Below are positions 1-8,295 of a stretch of 35,958 bases of DNA, in pieces. The position numbers and the translations under genes were made by a program. The notes beneath the pieces were generated by a model, which was given only the letters and a program-made list of their open reading frames with translations, had not been told where the DNA came from and did no database searches. The stretch's first letter is position 1, and each line of letters opens with the position of its first letter. The DNA lies in NCBI GenBank assembly GCA_016779385.1, contig JADHNT010000016.1:1-35958 (forward strand), read 5' to 3'. The DNA is from Pseudomonadales bacterium (GTDB lineage: Bacteria > Pseudomonadota > Gammaproteobacteria > Pseudomonadales > Azotimanducaceae).

Positions 1-4
1 CCCG

Positions 5-34
5 TTGTCCTTCTTCCCGGGGCGGGGTTATACT
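5..34 (+). promoter_or_regulatory. Sigma-70 promoter of tRNA-Val
   Basis: A -35-like TTGTCC (5-10) and a -10-like TATACT (29-34) are separated by 18 bases. They sit just upstream of the tRNA, which begins 12 bases after the -10. The stretch between the -10 and the tRNA is almost pure G+C, the type of discriminator found in stringently controlled stable-RNA promoters. The hexamers are seen; the stringent control is inferred. Confidence 0.6.
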
Positions 35-45
35 CCGCGCCCCTC

Positions 46-122
46 GGGTGCGTAGCTCAGTTGGTTAGAGCACCGTCTTCACACGGCGGGGGTCGCTGGT
101 TCGAATCCAGCCGTACCCACCA
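46..122 (+). tRNA. tRNA-Val, anticodon CAC
   Basis: A full cloverleaf can be folded by eye. The 7-bp acceptor stem pairs GGGTGCG with CGTACCC (one G-T pair). The D stem is GCTC/GAGC, the anticodon stem CCGTC/GGCGG with loop TTCACAC, the variable loop has 5 bases, and the T arm is GCTGG-TTCGAAT-CCAGC. The discriminator is A and CCA is encoded at 120-122. Anticodon positions 34-36 read CAC, which decodes GUG valine. It stands alone, with no other tRNA in the window. Confidence 0.95.
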
Positions 123-177
123 ATTCCCTTCCCGGGGTTTTCTTACGCGGCGATCCCGGCGATAAGAAGAGGCCCCC

Positions 178-603
178 ATGGCGCACTCCCTTCCCCACGC
201 TGAACTTTCCATGGAAAGCATTGAAGAGGATTTCGCCTTCTTCGATAGCTGGGAAGACCGCTACGGCTACGTGATCGATCTGGGTCGAGGTCTGCCGCCC
301 TTTCCCGACGGATTTCGCGACGATGCTCACCAGGTGCGGGGCTGCCAAAGCCAGGTGTGGATGGTCACTGATCTAGAAGACGGCTGCTTTCGCCTCGCCG
401 TGGATTCCGACGCCCTCATCGTTAAGGGCCTCGGCGCCCTGGTGATGGCCGCCCTTGATGGGCTGCCTCCGGGGGAAGCGGCGGCGGTGGATGTCTTCGA
501 TCTTTTCGAACGCCTTGGGCTTTTGAAGCACCTCTCCCCGACCCGCGGCAACGGCCTCCGGGCTATGGTGGAGCGGGCCCAGCGCAGCGCCGCCGCGCTT
601 TAG
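178..603 (+). CDS. sufE: SufE/CsdE-family sulfur acceptor protein
   Basis: SufE-type proteins accept persulfide sulfur from a cysteine desulfurase (SufS or CsdA) and pass it on for Fe-S cluster or thiocofactor synthesis in the cytosol. The 141-residue length fits the family. The diagnostic RGCQSQVW motif carries the sulfur-accepting cysteine at residue 56, and the C-terminal LSPTRGNGL segment is also typical. The ATG at 178 has a purine-rich AAGAGG about 7 bases upstream; an in-frame ATG at 211 is a possible shorter start. No desulfurase or other suf gene is next to it, so whether it is SufE or the CsdE paralogue cannot be decided. The next gene follows after 66 bases on the same strand. Confidence 0.88.
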   Translation: MAHSLPHAELSMESIEEDFAFFDSWEDRYGYVIDLGRGLPPFPDGFRDDAHQVRGCQSQVWMVTDLEDGCFRLAVDSDALIVKGLGALVMAALDGLPPGEAAAVDVFDLFERLGLLKHLSPTRGNGLRAMVERAQRSAAAL

Positions 604-669
604 GTTCTTCCCCTTCCCTGGTCCCCTGGTAAGCTGCAAGATCGTCATCGTTCGGGGAGAGGACCCTTC

Positions 670-2478
670 ATGGATAGCGCAGCCCTTCGGGAAATATACA
701 GGCAGGAACGGGATAAGCGCCTGCGCGCCGATGGTAATCAGCAGTATCGACGGCTCGCGGGCAGCGCCCTGGCGGACTACCTGACGGACCCCTACACCCC
801 GAAGGTTGAGCGAGATCCCAAGAGCGATCACGTCACCTTCGCCTTTATCGGCGGCGGCTTCGCCGGCCTCGTGACCGGGGCCCGGCTGAAGGAGGCGGGC
901 ATCACGGATGTGCGCATCCTCGAGAAGGGCGGCGATTTCGGCGGTACCTGGTACTGGAATCGCTACCCCGGGGCCCAGTGCGACACGGCCTCCATGATCT
1001 ACATGCCGCTGCTGGAGGAGACGGGCCATCGGCCCTTGGAAAAGTATGCCCACGCTCCTGAGATCCTAGCCCAGTGCCAACGCATCGGGCGTCAGTACGA
1101 TCTCTACGATAACGCCTTGTTTCATACGGAAGTGAAGGATCTTAAGTGGCTCGAGGACCGCGCGGTTTGGCAGATCGAGACTGACCGGGGGGACTGCTTC
1201 ACGGCGAAGTATCTGGGCATGGGTACGGGGCCCCTGCACGTGCCGAAGCTGCCGGGCATCCCCGGCGTGGAGCGCTTTAAGGGCCACTCCTTCCACACCA
1301 GCCGCTGGGATTACGACTACACCGGGGGCGATCCCCTCGGTGCGCCCCTGGATAAGCTCGGGGACAAGCGCGTGGCCATCATTGGCACCGGGGCCACGGC
1401 AGTGCAGTGCGTCCCCCACCTGGCCCGGGCGGCGAAGCGCCTCTATGTCTGCCAGCGCACTCCGTCCTCCGTGGACGTCCGGGATAACCATCCCATCGAT
1501 CCAAACTGGTTCGCCTCCATTGCGACCCCGGGCTGGCAGCAGCGCTGGTTGGAAAACTTCACGGAAAACCAGGCCATGGGCACGGCGAAGGAAGACCTCG
1601 TGCAGGACGGCTGGACGGACCTATCCCGGCGGATCCGGGAGAAGGTGATGGGCTTGCCGCCGGAGCAGCGCACCCCGGCTGGCATGCTTGCTGCCTACGA
1701 GGAAGCCGACGACGAGAAGATGGAAGAGATCCGCACCCGGGCGCGCACCGTGGTGAAGGACGCGGCGACGGGGGAGAAGCTCCAGGCCTGGTATCGCCAG
1801 CTCTGCAAGCGCCCCTGCTTCCACGATCAGTATCTCCATGCCTTTAATGAGCCCGCGGCCATGCTGCTCGATACGGATGGTCGGGGGGTGGAGGAAATCA
1901 CGGAGACCGGTGTAGTGGTGGCGGGCACTCACTACGAGGTTGATTGCATGATCTACGCCTCGGGCTTTGAGGTGGGCACCCCCTTCACGGAGCGGGCCGG
2001 CTTTGACCCAGCAGGGAAGGGAGGGCTGCGGCTCTCCCAGCGCTGGGCCGAGGGCATGCGTTCGCTCCACGGCACGCACGTGGCGGGTTTTCCTAACCTC
2101 TTTATCGTCCAGCCGACGCAAGGCGCTAACCTGATCTCGAACGTGCCCCACAACCTGACCGAATCGGGGCAGGCCATCGCAGCCATCGTGTCCGCAGCGG
2201 AAACCCAGGGGGCGCAAACGGTCGAGGTGACCGATGAGGCGGAGAAGGCTTGGGTAGAGCTTCTATTGTCGGCGCCTCCCCGGGCCATGATCGGTTCCCA
2301 GGAGTGCACGCCGGGGTATTACAACAACGAGGGGCAGGACCCGGGCCCCGGAGCCCGCTATCACACGGGCTATCCCGCGGGCCCCACGGCCTATTTCCGC
2401 TACCTGCGGCAGTGGTGGGGCGAGGGATCCTTTGCCGGTCTCGCCTTTGATGGAGAGCCCCTCGGGCCCCGTGCCTGA
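670..2478 (+). CDS. Baeyer-Villiger-type flavoprotein monooxygenase
   Basis: This 602-residue protein belongs to the class B flavoprotein monooxygenases, which use FAD, NADPH and O2 to insert oxygen next to a ketone (cyclohexanone, steroid or long-chain ketone monooxygenases). The FAD-binding GGGFAG lies at residues 61-66 and is followed by FGGTWYWNRYPG near 90-101. The Baeyer-Villiger fingerprint FxGxxxHxxxWD is at 203-214, and the second Rossmann motif GTGATAVQ for NADPH is at 239-246. A purine-rich GGGGAGAGGA precedes the ATG. The length suits the longer members of the family with an N-terminal extension. The real substrate cannot be read from sequence. A P450 gene follows on the same strand after about 100 bases with its own promoter, so joint action on hydrocarbons or steroids is only a possibility. 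Confidence 0.88.
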   Translation: MDSAALREIYRQERDKRLRADGNQQYRRLAGSALADYLTDPYTPKVERDPKSDHVTFAFIGGGFAGLVTGARLKEAGITDVRILEKGGDFGGTWYWNRYPGAQCDTASMIYMPLLEETGHRPLEKYAHAPEILAQCQRIGRQYDLYDNALFHTEVKDLKWLEDRAVWQIETDRGDCFTAKYLGMGTGPLHVPKLPGIPGVERFKGHSFHTSRWDYDYTGGDPLGAPLDKLGDKRVAIIGTGATAVQCVPHLARAAKRLYVCQRTPSSVDVRDNHPIDPNWFASIATPGWQQRWLENFTENQAMGTAKEDLVQDGWTDLSRRIREKVMGLPPEQRTPAGMLAAYEEADDEKMEEIRTRARTVVKDAATGEKLQAWYRQLCKRPCFHDQYLHAFNEPAAMLLDTDGRGVEEITETGVVVAGTHYEVDCMIYASGFEVGTPFTERAGFDPAGKGGLRLSQRWAEGMRSLHGTHVAGFPNLFIVQPTQGANLISNVPHNLTESGQAIAAIVSAAETQGAQTVEVTDEAEKAWVELLLSAPPRAMIGSQECTPGYYNNEGQDPGPGARYHTGYPAGPTAYFRYLRQWWGEGSFAGLAFDGEPLGPRA

Positions 2479-2519
2479 GCGCCTTAACGCGTACCGCAGT
2501 TAGGGAGGGGTGGGCTGCG

Positions 2520-2548
2520 TTGTGCCCAAGGCACCTGCCTCCTATGAT
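2520..2548 (+). promoter_or_regulatory. Promoter of the CYP153 gene
   Basis: TTGTGC (2520-2525) and TATGAT (2543-2548) are spaced by 17 bases. The expected transcription start falls near 2555, leaving a leader of about 23 bases before the GTG at 2578. This placement argues against translation from the in-frame TTG at 2554. The promoter is a prediction from hexamers only. Confidence 0.5.
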
Positions 2549-2577
2549 GGTGATTGCTTCGTGGATGGGGGAAAGAG

Positions 2578-3870
2578 GTGAGCCAGATTCAAAAAATGCC
2601 TGGGGCCGTAGGCGCCGACGAGGTGGGGGAATTACCGTCGGCCTACGCGCTCCCGCTTGCGGACATCATGCCCGTGAGCCCGCGGCTGTGGAGCGAGAAT
2701 CGCTGGGAGGAGACCTTCGAGCGGCTTAGAGCAGAAAGCCCGGTTCACTTTAATGAGACGGAGACAGCGGGGAGATTTTGGTCCCTTACCCGGTATCAGG
2801 ACATCAAAGAGGTTGATGCGGATTGGAAAACCTTTAGCTCCGCAAACGGCATCACCCTCGGCTTTCCCGTCGGTGCTGAGCTGCCGGAGGGGATGCTTAA
2901 CCTCTCAACCTTCATTGCGATGGATCCCCCGGTCCATGATGTTCAAAGAAAGACCGTCAACCGTTCCGTAGCCCCGGCGAACCTTGCCCTTCTTGAACCA
3001 CTCATTAGAGAGCGGACCCAAAACGTTCTTGCGAGCCTTCCGGAAGGGGAGACCTTCGATTGGGTTGAGTCAGTTTCCATTGAACTGACAACCATGATGT
3101 TAGCAACCCTCTTCGATTTCCCCTTTGAAGATCGGCGCAAGCTCACACGATGGTCGGATATTACCTTCGCGGTGCCTCAGCCAGGGGGGATCATTGAAAC
3201 GGTGGAGCAGAGGCGCGACGAGTTGATCGAGTGCCTCGAATATTTCACGAGGCTTAAGGAAGAGCGGTTGCTAAAGCCGGGGAACGACTTGGTCTCTATG
3301 CTTGCTCATGGTCCGGACACGGCGGACATGGAGCCCATGCAATTCCTTGGGAATTTGTTACTTCTCATCGTTGGTGGCAACGACACGACGCGAAACACCA
3401 TGACTGGAAGTGTTTACGCCCTAAATAAGTTTCCCGAGCAATTCGCGAAGCTAAAGGCCGATGCCGCTCTGATTCCTAACATGGTTGCTGAGGTTATTCG
3501 TTGGCAGACTCCTCTTGCCTACATGCGACGTACGGCCACGCGAGATTGCCTCCTTCGGGGCCAAAAGATCCGCAAAAATGATCAGGTTCTGATGTGGTTC
3601 GCCTCTGGTAATCGGGATTCGGACGTTTTCGATCATCCAGAGCGGTTGGATATTGAACGCCCCAACGCGCGGCAGCATTTGTCCTTTGGCTTTGGAATCC
3701 ACCGATGCATGGGCAACCGGCTAGCGGAGCTTCAGCTTCGCGTCCTTTGGGAGGAAATCCTTCAGCGTTTTGAGGAAGTCAAGGTGCTGTCGGAACCGAC
3801 TCGAACGTTTTCCTCCTTTGTGAACGGTTATGCCGCCATGCCCGTTCAGGTGAAGCGTCATCGGGGGTAG
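2578..3870 (+). CDS. Cytochrome P450, CYP153-like alkane/fatty-acid hydroxylase
   Basis: CYP153 enzymes are soluble bacterial P450s that hydroxylate medium-chain alkanes or fatty acids at the terminal carbon. Numbered from the GTG at 2578 (430 residues), the I-helix oxygen-activation motif GGNDTTRN is at 266-273 and ExxR (EVIR) at 305-308. The heme loop FGFGIHRCMGNR has its cysteine at 377. The run from GGNDTTRN through MTGS and the RWQTP segment is closely CYP153-like. A GGGGGA purine run precedes the GTG; an upstream TTG at 2554 and an ATG at 2596 are the alternatives. No ferredoxin or ferredoxin reductase gene is adjacent, so electrons must come from elsewhere. The gene is visibly poorer in G+C than its neighbours (3061-3120 is about 43% against about 63% around it), a hint of transfer. 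Confidence 0.88.
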   Translation: MSQIQKMPGAVGADEVGELPSAYALPLADIMPVSPRLWSENRWEETFERLRAESPVHFNETETAGRFWSLTRYQDIKEVDADWKTFSSANGITLGFPVGAELPEGMLNLSTFIAMDPPVHDVQRKTVNRSVAPANLALLEPLIRERTQNVLASLPEGETFDWVESVSIELTTMMLATLFDFPFEDRRKLTRWSDITFAVPQPGGIIETVEQRRDELIECLEYFTRLKEERLLKPGNDLVSMLAHGPDTADMEPMQFLGNLLLLIVGGNDTTRNTMTGSVYALNKFPEQFAKLKADAALIPNMVAEVIRWQTPLAYMRRTATRDCLLRGQKIRKNDQVLMWFASGNRDSDVFDHPERLDIERPNARQHLSFGFGIHRCMGNRLAELQLRVLWEEILQRFEEVKVLSEPTRTFSSFVNGYAAMPVQVKRHRG

Positions 3871-3896
3871 ATGCCGCCGCCCCTAGTCCCGAGCAA

Positions 3897-3935
3897 GGCC
3901 CCCTCCCCGATTTCGAAGAGAGTCCGGGAGGGGCC
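3897..3935. terminator. Possible hairpin terminator between convergent genes
   Basis: GGCCCC(C)TCCC at 3897-3907 can pair with GGGAGGGGCC at 3926-3935, with one bulged base and an 18-base loop. It lies between the P450 stop and the minus-strand gene remnant. Neither side has a clear T-run, so intrinsic termination is doubtful; it may act as a transcript-end stabiliser or not at all. Confidence 0.3.
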
Positions 3936-3942
3936 CCATTCC

Positions 3943-4079
3943 CTAGCGCCGCGTGAGGACAACGGGAAGGTCGGCGATACCGTGGATGAAGTTGTTCGGA
4001 TTGAACACGGCGTCCCCGACCACCTTGATCCCCTTGCCTAGGGCGCCAGATGTTTTTGAGCACTTTCCCTTCGAAGGCG
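3943..4079 (-). pseudogene. Decayed 3' end of an unidentified gene
   Basis: On the minus strand one frame ends at 3943-3945 with a protein-like tail: GIKVVGDAVFNPNNF followed by IHGIADLPVVLTRR. Just upstream another frame reads CAFEGKVLKNIW, and the two would join only with a frameshift near 4043. The tail resembles the last residues of P450s; compare KVLSEP...FVNGYAAMPV at the end of the CYP153 gene here. The upstream piece does not fit a P450, so identity is open. The real subtilase stop at 4038-4040 lies inside this stretch, so its last codons may be borrowed from the remnant. What is seen is a protein-like, frame-broken stretch; calling it a remnant is inference. Confidence 0.35.
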
Positions 4080-7000
4080 CAGGACTCGTCGGCCGTTCTG
4101 TCGTTCCCCCTCCGCAGCGTCAGAGGCTTGTGCGTCGATAAACTGAAACACCATGGGGAAGTTTATTCCCGTTAAATCATCGTTCACCGTGATTTCCTCG
4201 AGTTGATCAAGAGTCGGGAAACCGCCAAAAGCTTCCCCCGGGTCTCCAAGGAAGAAATCTCCGTCCATGTCGGTCCCGGCGACGATTTCATAGGATCCAG
4301 GGGTAAGGTTCGTGATGGTGAATGGGTAGCGTCCGTTGACCGGGGAAAACACCGTCGCTTGAGCAACGGTACCGCCGCTGATGGGATCGAGAGCGAGAAC
4401 AAAGACAACCCCTGCGGTGGCCTCCAGGGCGCGCTCCGGGTCGGGATTTTCGTAGCGTACGGGGATGGCAAGGGTCGTGCTGCCTAGGGAGGCTTCTAGA
4501 CGGCTGGCAAAGCTCCCAAAGGACAGGCCGCTTCGCTCAAGGGTTAGGAGAAAGCGCCAGGGTGTGCCGGGTTCCGTGGGAAGGCGGTCAATAGTGAGGG
4601 CGGGATCTTCGCTAGTGAGGGAGAGCGTGCCGTTGTCTCCGTCTCCCGTCGCCGTGATCGTTAGCTCAAACTCGGAAACCAGGCGACTGAAGCTTACGCT
4701 GGCGGGACTCGCCCGAAGCACCAGCGGCGCGGGGGGCTCAACCCCACTGGCAACGGCCTGGGCGTAGCGCACTGCCTTAAGGGCGTTGATGCGCCCTAGG
4801 CCGAACAGATTATCCCGGCCGGCGTTCCCAAGATCGTCCGTCAGCAGGCCAGCTTCGAGAGCCTGGGCGAAAGTGCTGGGAGATAGGGCGGGGTGGAGGG
4901 CTTTCATCAAGGCGACCACCCCCGCGACATGGGGCGCGGCCATGGAAGTACCCGCCTTGAACTCATAGCGTGGGTTGATAATTCCGTCCTCTTCTCCGTC
5001 GGTGGACAGGACCAGGTCCGGTTGCGCGTCTCCGTTCAGATCTGGGGTGTTATCCCCACCTGGGGCCGCGATGTCGATGGTGCTCCCAAAGTTCGAGTAG
5101 CTCGCGATGCGATCGTCGATGGTGGTCGCCGAAACGCTGATCACGCCCTCATAGGCCGCGGGGAAATTCGGGATGCTGCTGCTCTCGTTGCCCGCCGCGG
5201 CAATGACTATGCTCCCCGCGGCCTGGGCTTCGAGGAAAGCCTGTTCTTCGCTCAGCGAGCCTCCGGCTCCGCCTAGGGAGAGGTTAATGATGTCTGCGGC
5301 CTGGTCAGGCACTGTGTTTGAGACGTTATCTAATCCTGCAGCGAAGCGCACCGCCTGAACGATATCGAAGGTGGTTCCCCCTTCGCAGCCGAGCACGCGA
5401 AGGGGCATGAGCTTTCCGGCCCAGCTGACGCCGGCGACCCCTACGCCGTTATCGGTTGCGGCTCCAATGGTTCCCGCCACGTGGGTGCCGTGAAAGCTGG
5501 AGGGAAAGAGTCCGCCGCAGGCGTCCCCGGGATCGCTCGGGTCGGGGTCAATGCCGTCCCCGTCCAAGGCGTTATCAGCGTCGGCGATAAAATCAAAGCC
5601 CGGAACGAGCCGGCTCCGGAGGTCGGGGTGGTCAATGATGCCCGTATCGATGACCGCTACCACGACATCATCACTTCCGGTGGTGAGATCCCAGGCCGCC
5701 GGTAGCTTTATGGCGTCGTAATGCCATTGCACGCCGTAGGCGGGATCATTGGGCACGGCGAAGGCCCGGCGCAGGAAATTAGGTTCCGCGTAGGCGACGG
5801 CGCCAGTTCGCTGGAGCGTCTTTGCGGCGCGAAGCACAGCGCTCTTGGCCGATCGTTGACGCTCGGGTCCGGGAATAGGGTGAACGTTCGGAAGGCCTTG
5901 GGCGCTTGGGTCTCCCGTTCCGACAAGCGATAGGCGACGGAGAGCGCCGGCACGCAAGGTAGGAAGATGCTCGGTCATTTTGCGGAGCTGACTTTTCGCA
6001 GAAGCGCTTGCCTTTTCCCTTAGCTTGTACAACAACTCCCCAGCCAGGAAGTCGTCGCTGGCTCGCCAAAGCGTGGGATCGTAGCTTGCGCCGAGAGCTT
6101 GCGTGCTCAGCTGAAGAATGTAGTTCGATCCTCCCGAGCCATCGAAAATTTCGACGCTGATGAGGTAAGCCCCGGCCTCGGGAACGAGCACTTGCTCCCG
6201 GCTTCCGACGTTGATGGAAGCGTCGACCTCTACCCCATCGAGCGTAAGCAGGTAGAGGTCAATATCGAGGGCGTCCTTATCGGCGATGTTCAGATCAATC
6301 ACCTCGCCTCCCGCCGCATCGAAACGAAAGTAGTCAATGGCGTCGCCGGCGGCGAAGAGCGGACCCGAGGCACCGCCCTGGGGCACGTTGAGATAGCCCC
6401 CAAGTTGGCTGGGCGTGGCGAGGAACTGGGCTTCCGCGATGGTATTGTTTGACACGATCTCGCTGTCCGGATCGTTAAGATCGGAATCGACGTTGTTGGC
6501 GCTGGCAATGTCGACGAAGCCACTCACGCTCGCCGCATCGAGGGGTGGAAGAATTTGCACCGTAAGGCTGGCGCTGGCGCTAAGGTCGTCCGTGTTGGTT
6601 ACCGTAAGCGTTACCGTGTAGGTTCCCGCCGCCTGGTATTCGTGGGCGATTAGTTGACCCAAGCCGCCATCCCCGTCTCCAAAGTCCCAGGCAAAGCGGG
6701 CGAAGCGATCATCCGCTGCGCCCGCTTGGCTTGCGCTGGCGTCAAAGGTGAGGATTACGGGCGCAGGGGCTTCAAGGGCGCTAACGGAAAACTGGGCGGT
6801 GGGGGCCGCTCGGGTGGGATCGAGGGGGTCGCTATCCTCCTCGTCTGGAACGCCGTCGCCATCATCGTCCGGATCTGAATTGTTTCCTAGGCCGTCACCG
6901 TCGCTGTCCAGCCTTTCGTTGGGGTCGAAGGGGAAGGCATCGTCGGTAAAGGGAGCGCCATCGCCGTCTAGATCAATTTCTCCGGCTTCCGGGGCGTCGG

Positions 7001-8210
7001 CGAGAAGGCTCTGAAGAGCTGCCTGGGCCTCATCCCTATCCGCGACGTCGAGGGGCGCCGCGAGGGCGTCTTCCGGGCCCGCCAAAAGATCGGCCAGGAG
7101 ATTGCCACCCGCGGAGCTGGCGTTGAGCGCGAGGGTGAGCAAGGGTCCATTTTCCAGCGCGGCGAGCCGTTCCGGGGGCAGCACGGAAAGGAGTCTGCCG
7201 AATCGTTCCGCCGCGGCTGCGGCGCGCGTTAGCAGTTCCCGGTCCCGTTCACCATCGACCACGGTAGTGAGCACCAAGTCTTCAAGCGCGTCCTCAAAGG
7301 TCGCGAGCAGGGGGGGCGCTGCGGCTGCCGTGGCGGCAGTGCCGGAGTCATCGAGACTCGCAAGGGTTAGCAAGGTTGCGTTGAGGGGCAGGGCCGTTAT
7401 TCGTAGAGCTTCGCCGTTGCTAGCGGAAAGAAGGGACTCCGCCTGCGTTGCACTCGAGCCGTTGAAGCGCGCCTCGAGCCCCACTTCCGCGAAAAGATCG
7501 AAAAGCTCATCCTGAGGCGTGCCGCCCTGGAGAAGGCCGTAGGACAGAAGTAGGGGCAGGGCCTGGCCCTCTTGCGGTCCTGTTCCGCTTTCCGCCCAGC
7601 GAAGAAGGGACGTCGCAAGGGGAGCGTTTTCGGCGGCTGCGATTACGGTCAGGGCGTCGAGAAGCACGTCCGCAGAGCTTCCGCTTTGCGCGTCCGTGGC
7701 AGCCCGAAAGGCAGGATCGCTCGCAAAGCGGGCGTAGGTGGCTGGGCCAAAGGCCGCGTTTAGTAAATCGGCTCCAGCGGCCCCTAGGGCGGCGAAGCTG
7801 GCGGGCGGCGCTTCCAAGGAGGCGCGCACTGCCTCTGTGACTGGATTAAGGTGGGCCGTCGCCCCACCGCCAGGACTTGGAATTTCCGGAAGGGAGGCTC
7901 GAAGCCCTGAGGCTTCGGCTTGTAGTTCAAGGGGTGCTTGAGCGTCCCGGGGAATTCGAAGGCTGAAGGCGCCGTTTGCAGCGCTCGTCGCTCGGGTGAG
8001 TTCCTCGCCCGTTGCGCTGTGGAGCGTCACAATTGTATTACTAAGGGCTTGGCCGGAAGCGGCAACCCCGGACAGGGTGGCGAGCGGAGGCTGCGGGGGC
8101 GCCGTGGGTGGGGTCGGCGCTGCGGAAGCACCGCCAGCGCCTCCGCCGCCGCAGGCATTTAGCAACAGCGCGAAAAAGGCGAGGATGGAGGCGCGGAACG
8201 TTTGCGTCAT
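4038..8210 (-). CDS. Surface lipoprotein with subtilisin (S8) protease, PKD and PPC-like domains
   Basis: The predicted 1390-residue lipoprotein protease starts at the ATG at 8210, chosen because AGGGGGG lies 9 bases upstream and because it gives a lipoprotein signal with lipobox LLNAC (Cys20). Domains in order: a carboxypeptidase-regulatory-like segment (about 45-95); a long alanine/leucine-rich helical region; aspartate-rich thrombospondin-3-like calcium repeats (about 412-466); a PKD domain (468-553) with WDFGDGD; a PPC-like beta domain (571-703). Then come a propeptide-like segment (719-820), the S8 catalytic domain (about 821-1151) and a C-terminal beta region with DMDGD. Catalytic Asp855 (VIDTG), His907 (HGTHVAG), oxyanion Asn1008 and Ser1089 (GTSMAAPH) are all present, so it should be active. 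Likely role is extracellular protein degradation at the outer membrane. The last residues are highly charged and may be read-through of the neighbouring remnant. Confidence 0.9.
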   Translation of the reverse strand: MTQTFRASILAFFALLLNACGGGGAGGASAAPTPPTAPPQPPLATLSGVAASGQALSNTIVTLHSATGEELTRATSAANGAFSLRIPRDAQAPLELQAEASGLRASLPEIPSPGGGATAHLNPVTEAVRASLEAPPASFAALGAAGADLLNAAFGPATYARFASDPAFRAATDAQSGSSADVLLDALTVIAAAENAPLATSLLRWAESGTGPQEGQALPLLLSYGLLQGGTPQDELFDLFAEVGLEARFNGSSATQAESLLSASNGEALRITALPLNATLLTLASLDDSGTAATAAAAPPLLATFEDALEDLVLTTVVDGERDRELLTRAAAAAERFGRLLSVLPPERLAALENGPLLTLALNASSAGGNLLADLLAGPEDALAAPLDVADRDEAQAALQSLLADAPEAGEIDLDGDGAPFTDDAFPFDPNERLDSDGDGLGNNSDPDDDGDGVPDEEDSDPLDPTRAAPTAQFSVSALEAPAPVILTFDASASQAGAADDRFARFAWDFGDGDGGLGQLIAHEYQAAGTYTVTLTVTNTDDLSASASLTVQILPPLDAASVSGFVDIASANNVDSDLNDPDSEIVSNNTIAEAQFLATPSQLGGYLNVPQGGASGPLFAAGDAIDYFRFDAAGGEVIDLNIADKDALDIDLYLLTLDGVEVDASINVGSREQVLVPEAGAYLISVEIFDGSGGSNYILQLSTQALGASYDPTLWRASDDFLAGELLYKLREKASASAKSQLRKMTEHLPTLRAGALRRLSLVGTGDPSAQGLPNVHPIPGPERQRSAKSAVLRAAKTLQRTGAVAYAEPNFLRRAFAVPNDPAYGVQWHYDAIKLPAAWDLTTGSDDVVVAVIDTGIIDHPDLRSRLVPGFDFIADADNALDGDGIDPDPSDPGDACGGLFPSSFHGTHVAGTIGAATDNGVGVAGVSWAGKLMPLRVLGCEGGTTFDIVQAVRFAAGLDNVSNTVPDQAADIINLSLGGAGGSLSEEQAFLEAQAAGSIVIAAAGNESSSIPNFPAAYEGVISVSATTIDDRIASYSNFGSTIDIAAPGGDNTPDLNGDAQPDLVLSTDGEEDGIINPRYEFKAGTSMAAPHVAGVVALMKALHPALSPSTFAQALEAGLLTDDLGNAGRDNLFGLGRINALKAVRYAQAVASGVEPPAPLVLRASPASVSFSRLVSEFELTITATGDGDNGTLSLTSEDPALTIDRLPTEPGTPWRFLLTLERSGLSFGSFASRLEASLGSTTLAIPVRYENPDPERALEATAGVVFVLALDPISGGTVAQATVFSPVNGRYPFTITNLTPGSYEIVAGTDMDGDFFLGDPGEAFGGFPTLDQLEEITVNDDLTGINFPMVFQFIDAQASDAAEGERQNGRRVLRLRRESAQKHLAP

Positions 8211-8295
8211 CGTATGATCCCCCCTCACAAGCGCCACAAAAGCGCGATCATGGCCAATAGCACCATACCATTTCGCTGGCAATCAAGGAGGCAGC

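Noticed and set aside
79-348. Minus-strand ORF ending in a TAGFEPATPAV-like peptide
   Set aside because: It is the antisense translation of the tRNA-Val T arm plus the start of the SufE gene, a well-known spurious ORF type.
373-1053. Long minus-strand ORF over sufE and the monooxygenase start
   Set aside because: It lies antisense to two well-supported genes, has no recognisable domain, and high G+C makes long antisense frames common.
2554-2577. TTG start giving an eight-residue longer P450
   Set aside because: The TTG coincides with the predicted transcription start; the GTG at 2578 has a purine-rich site before it.
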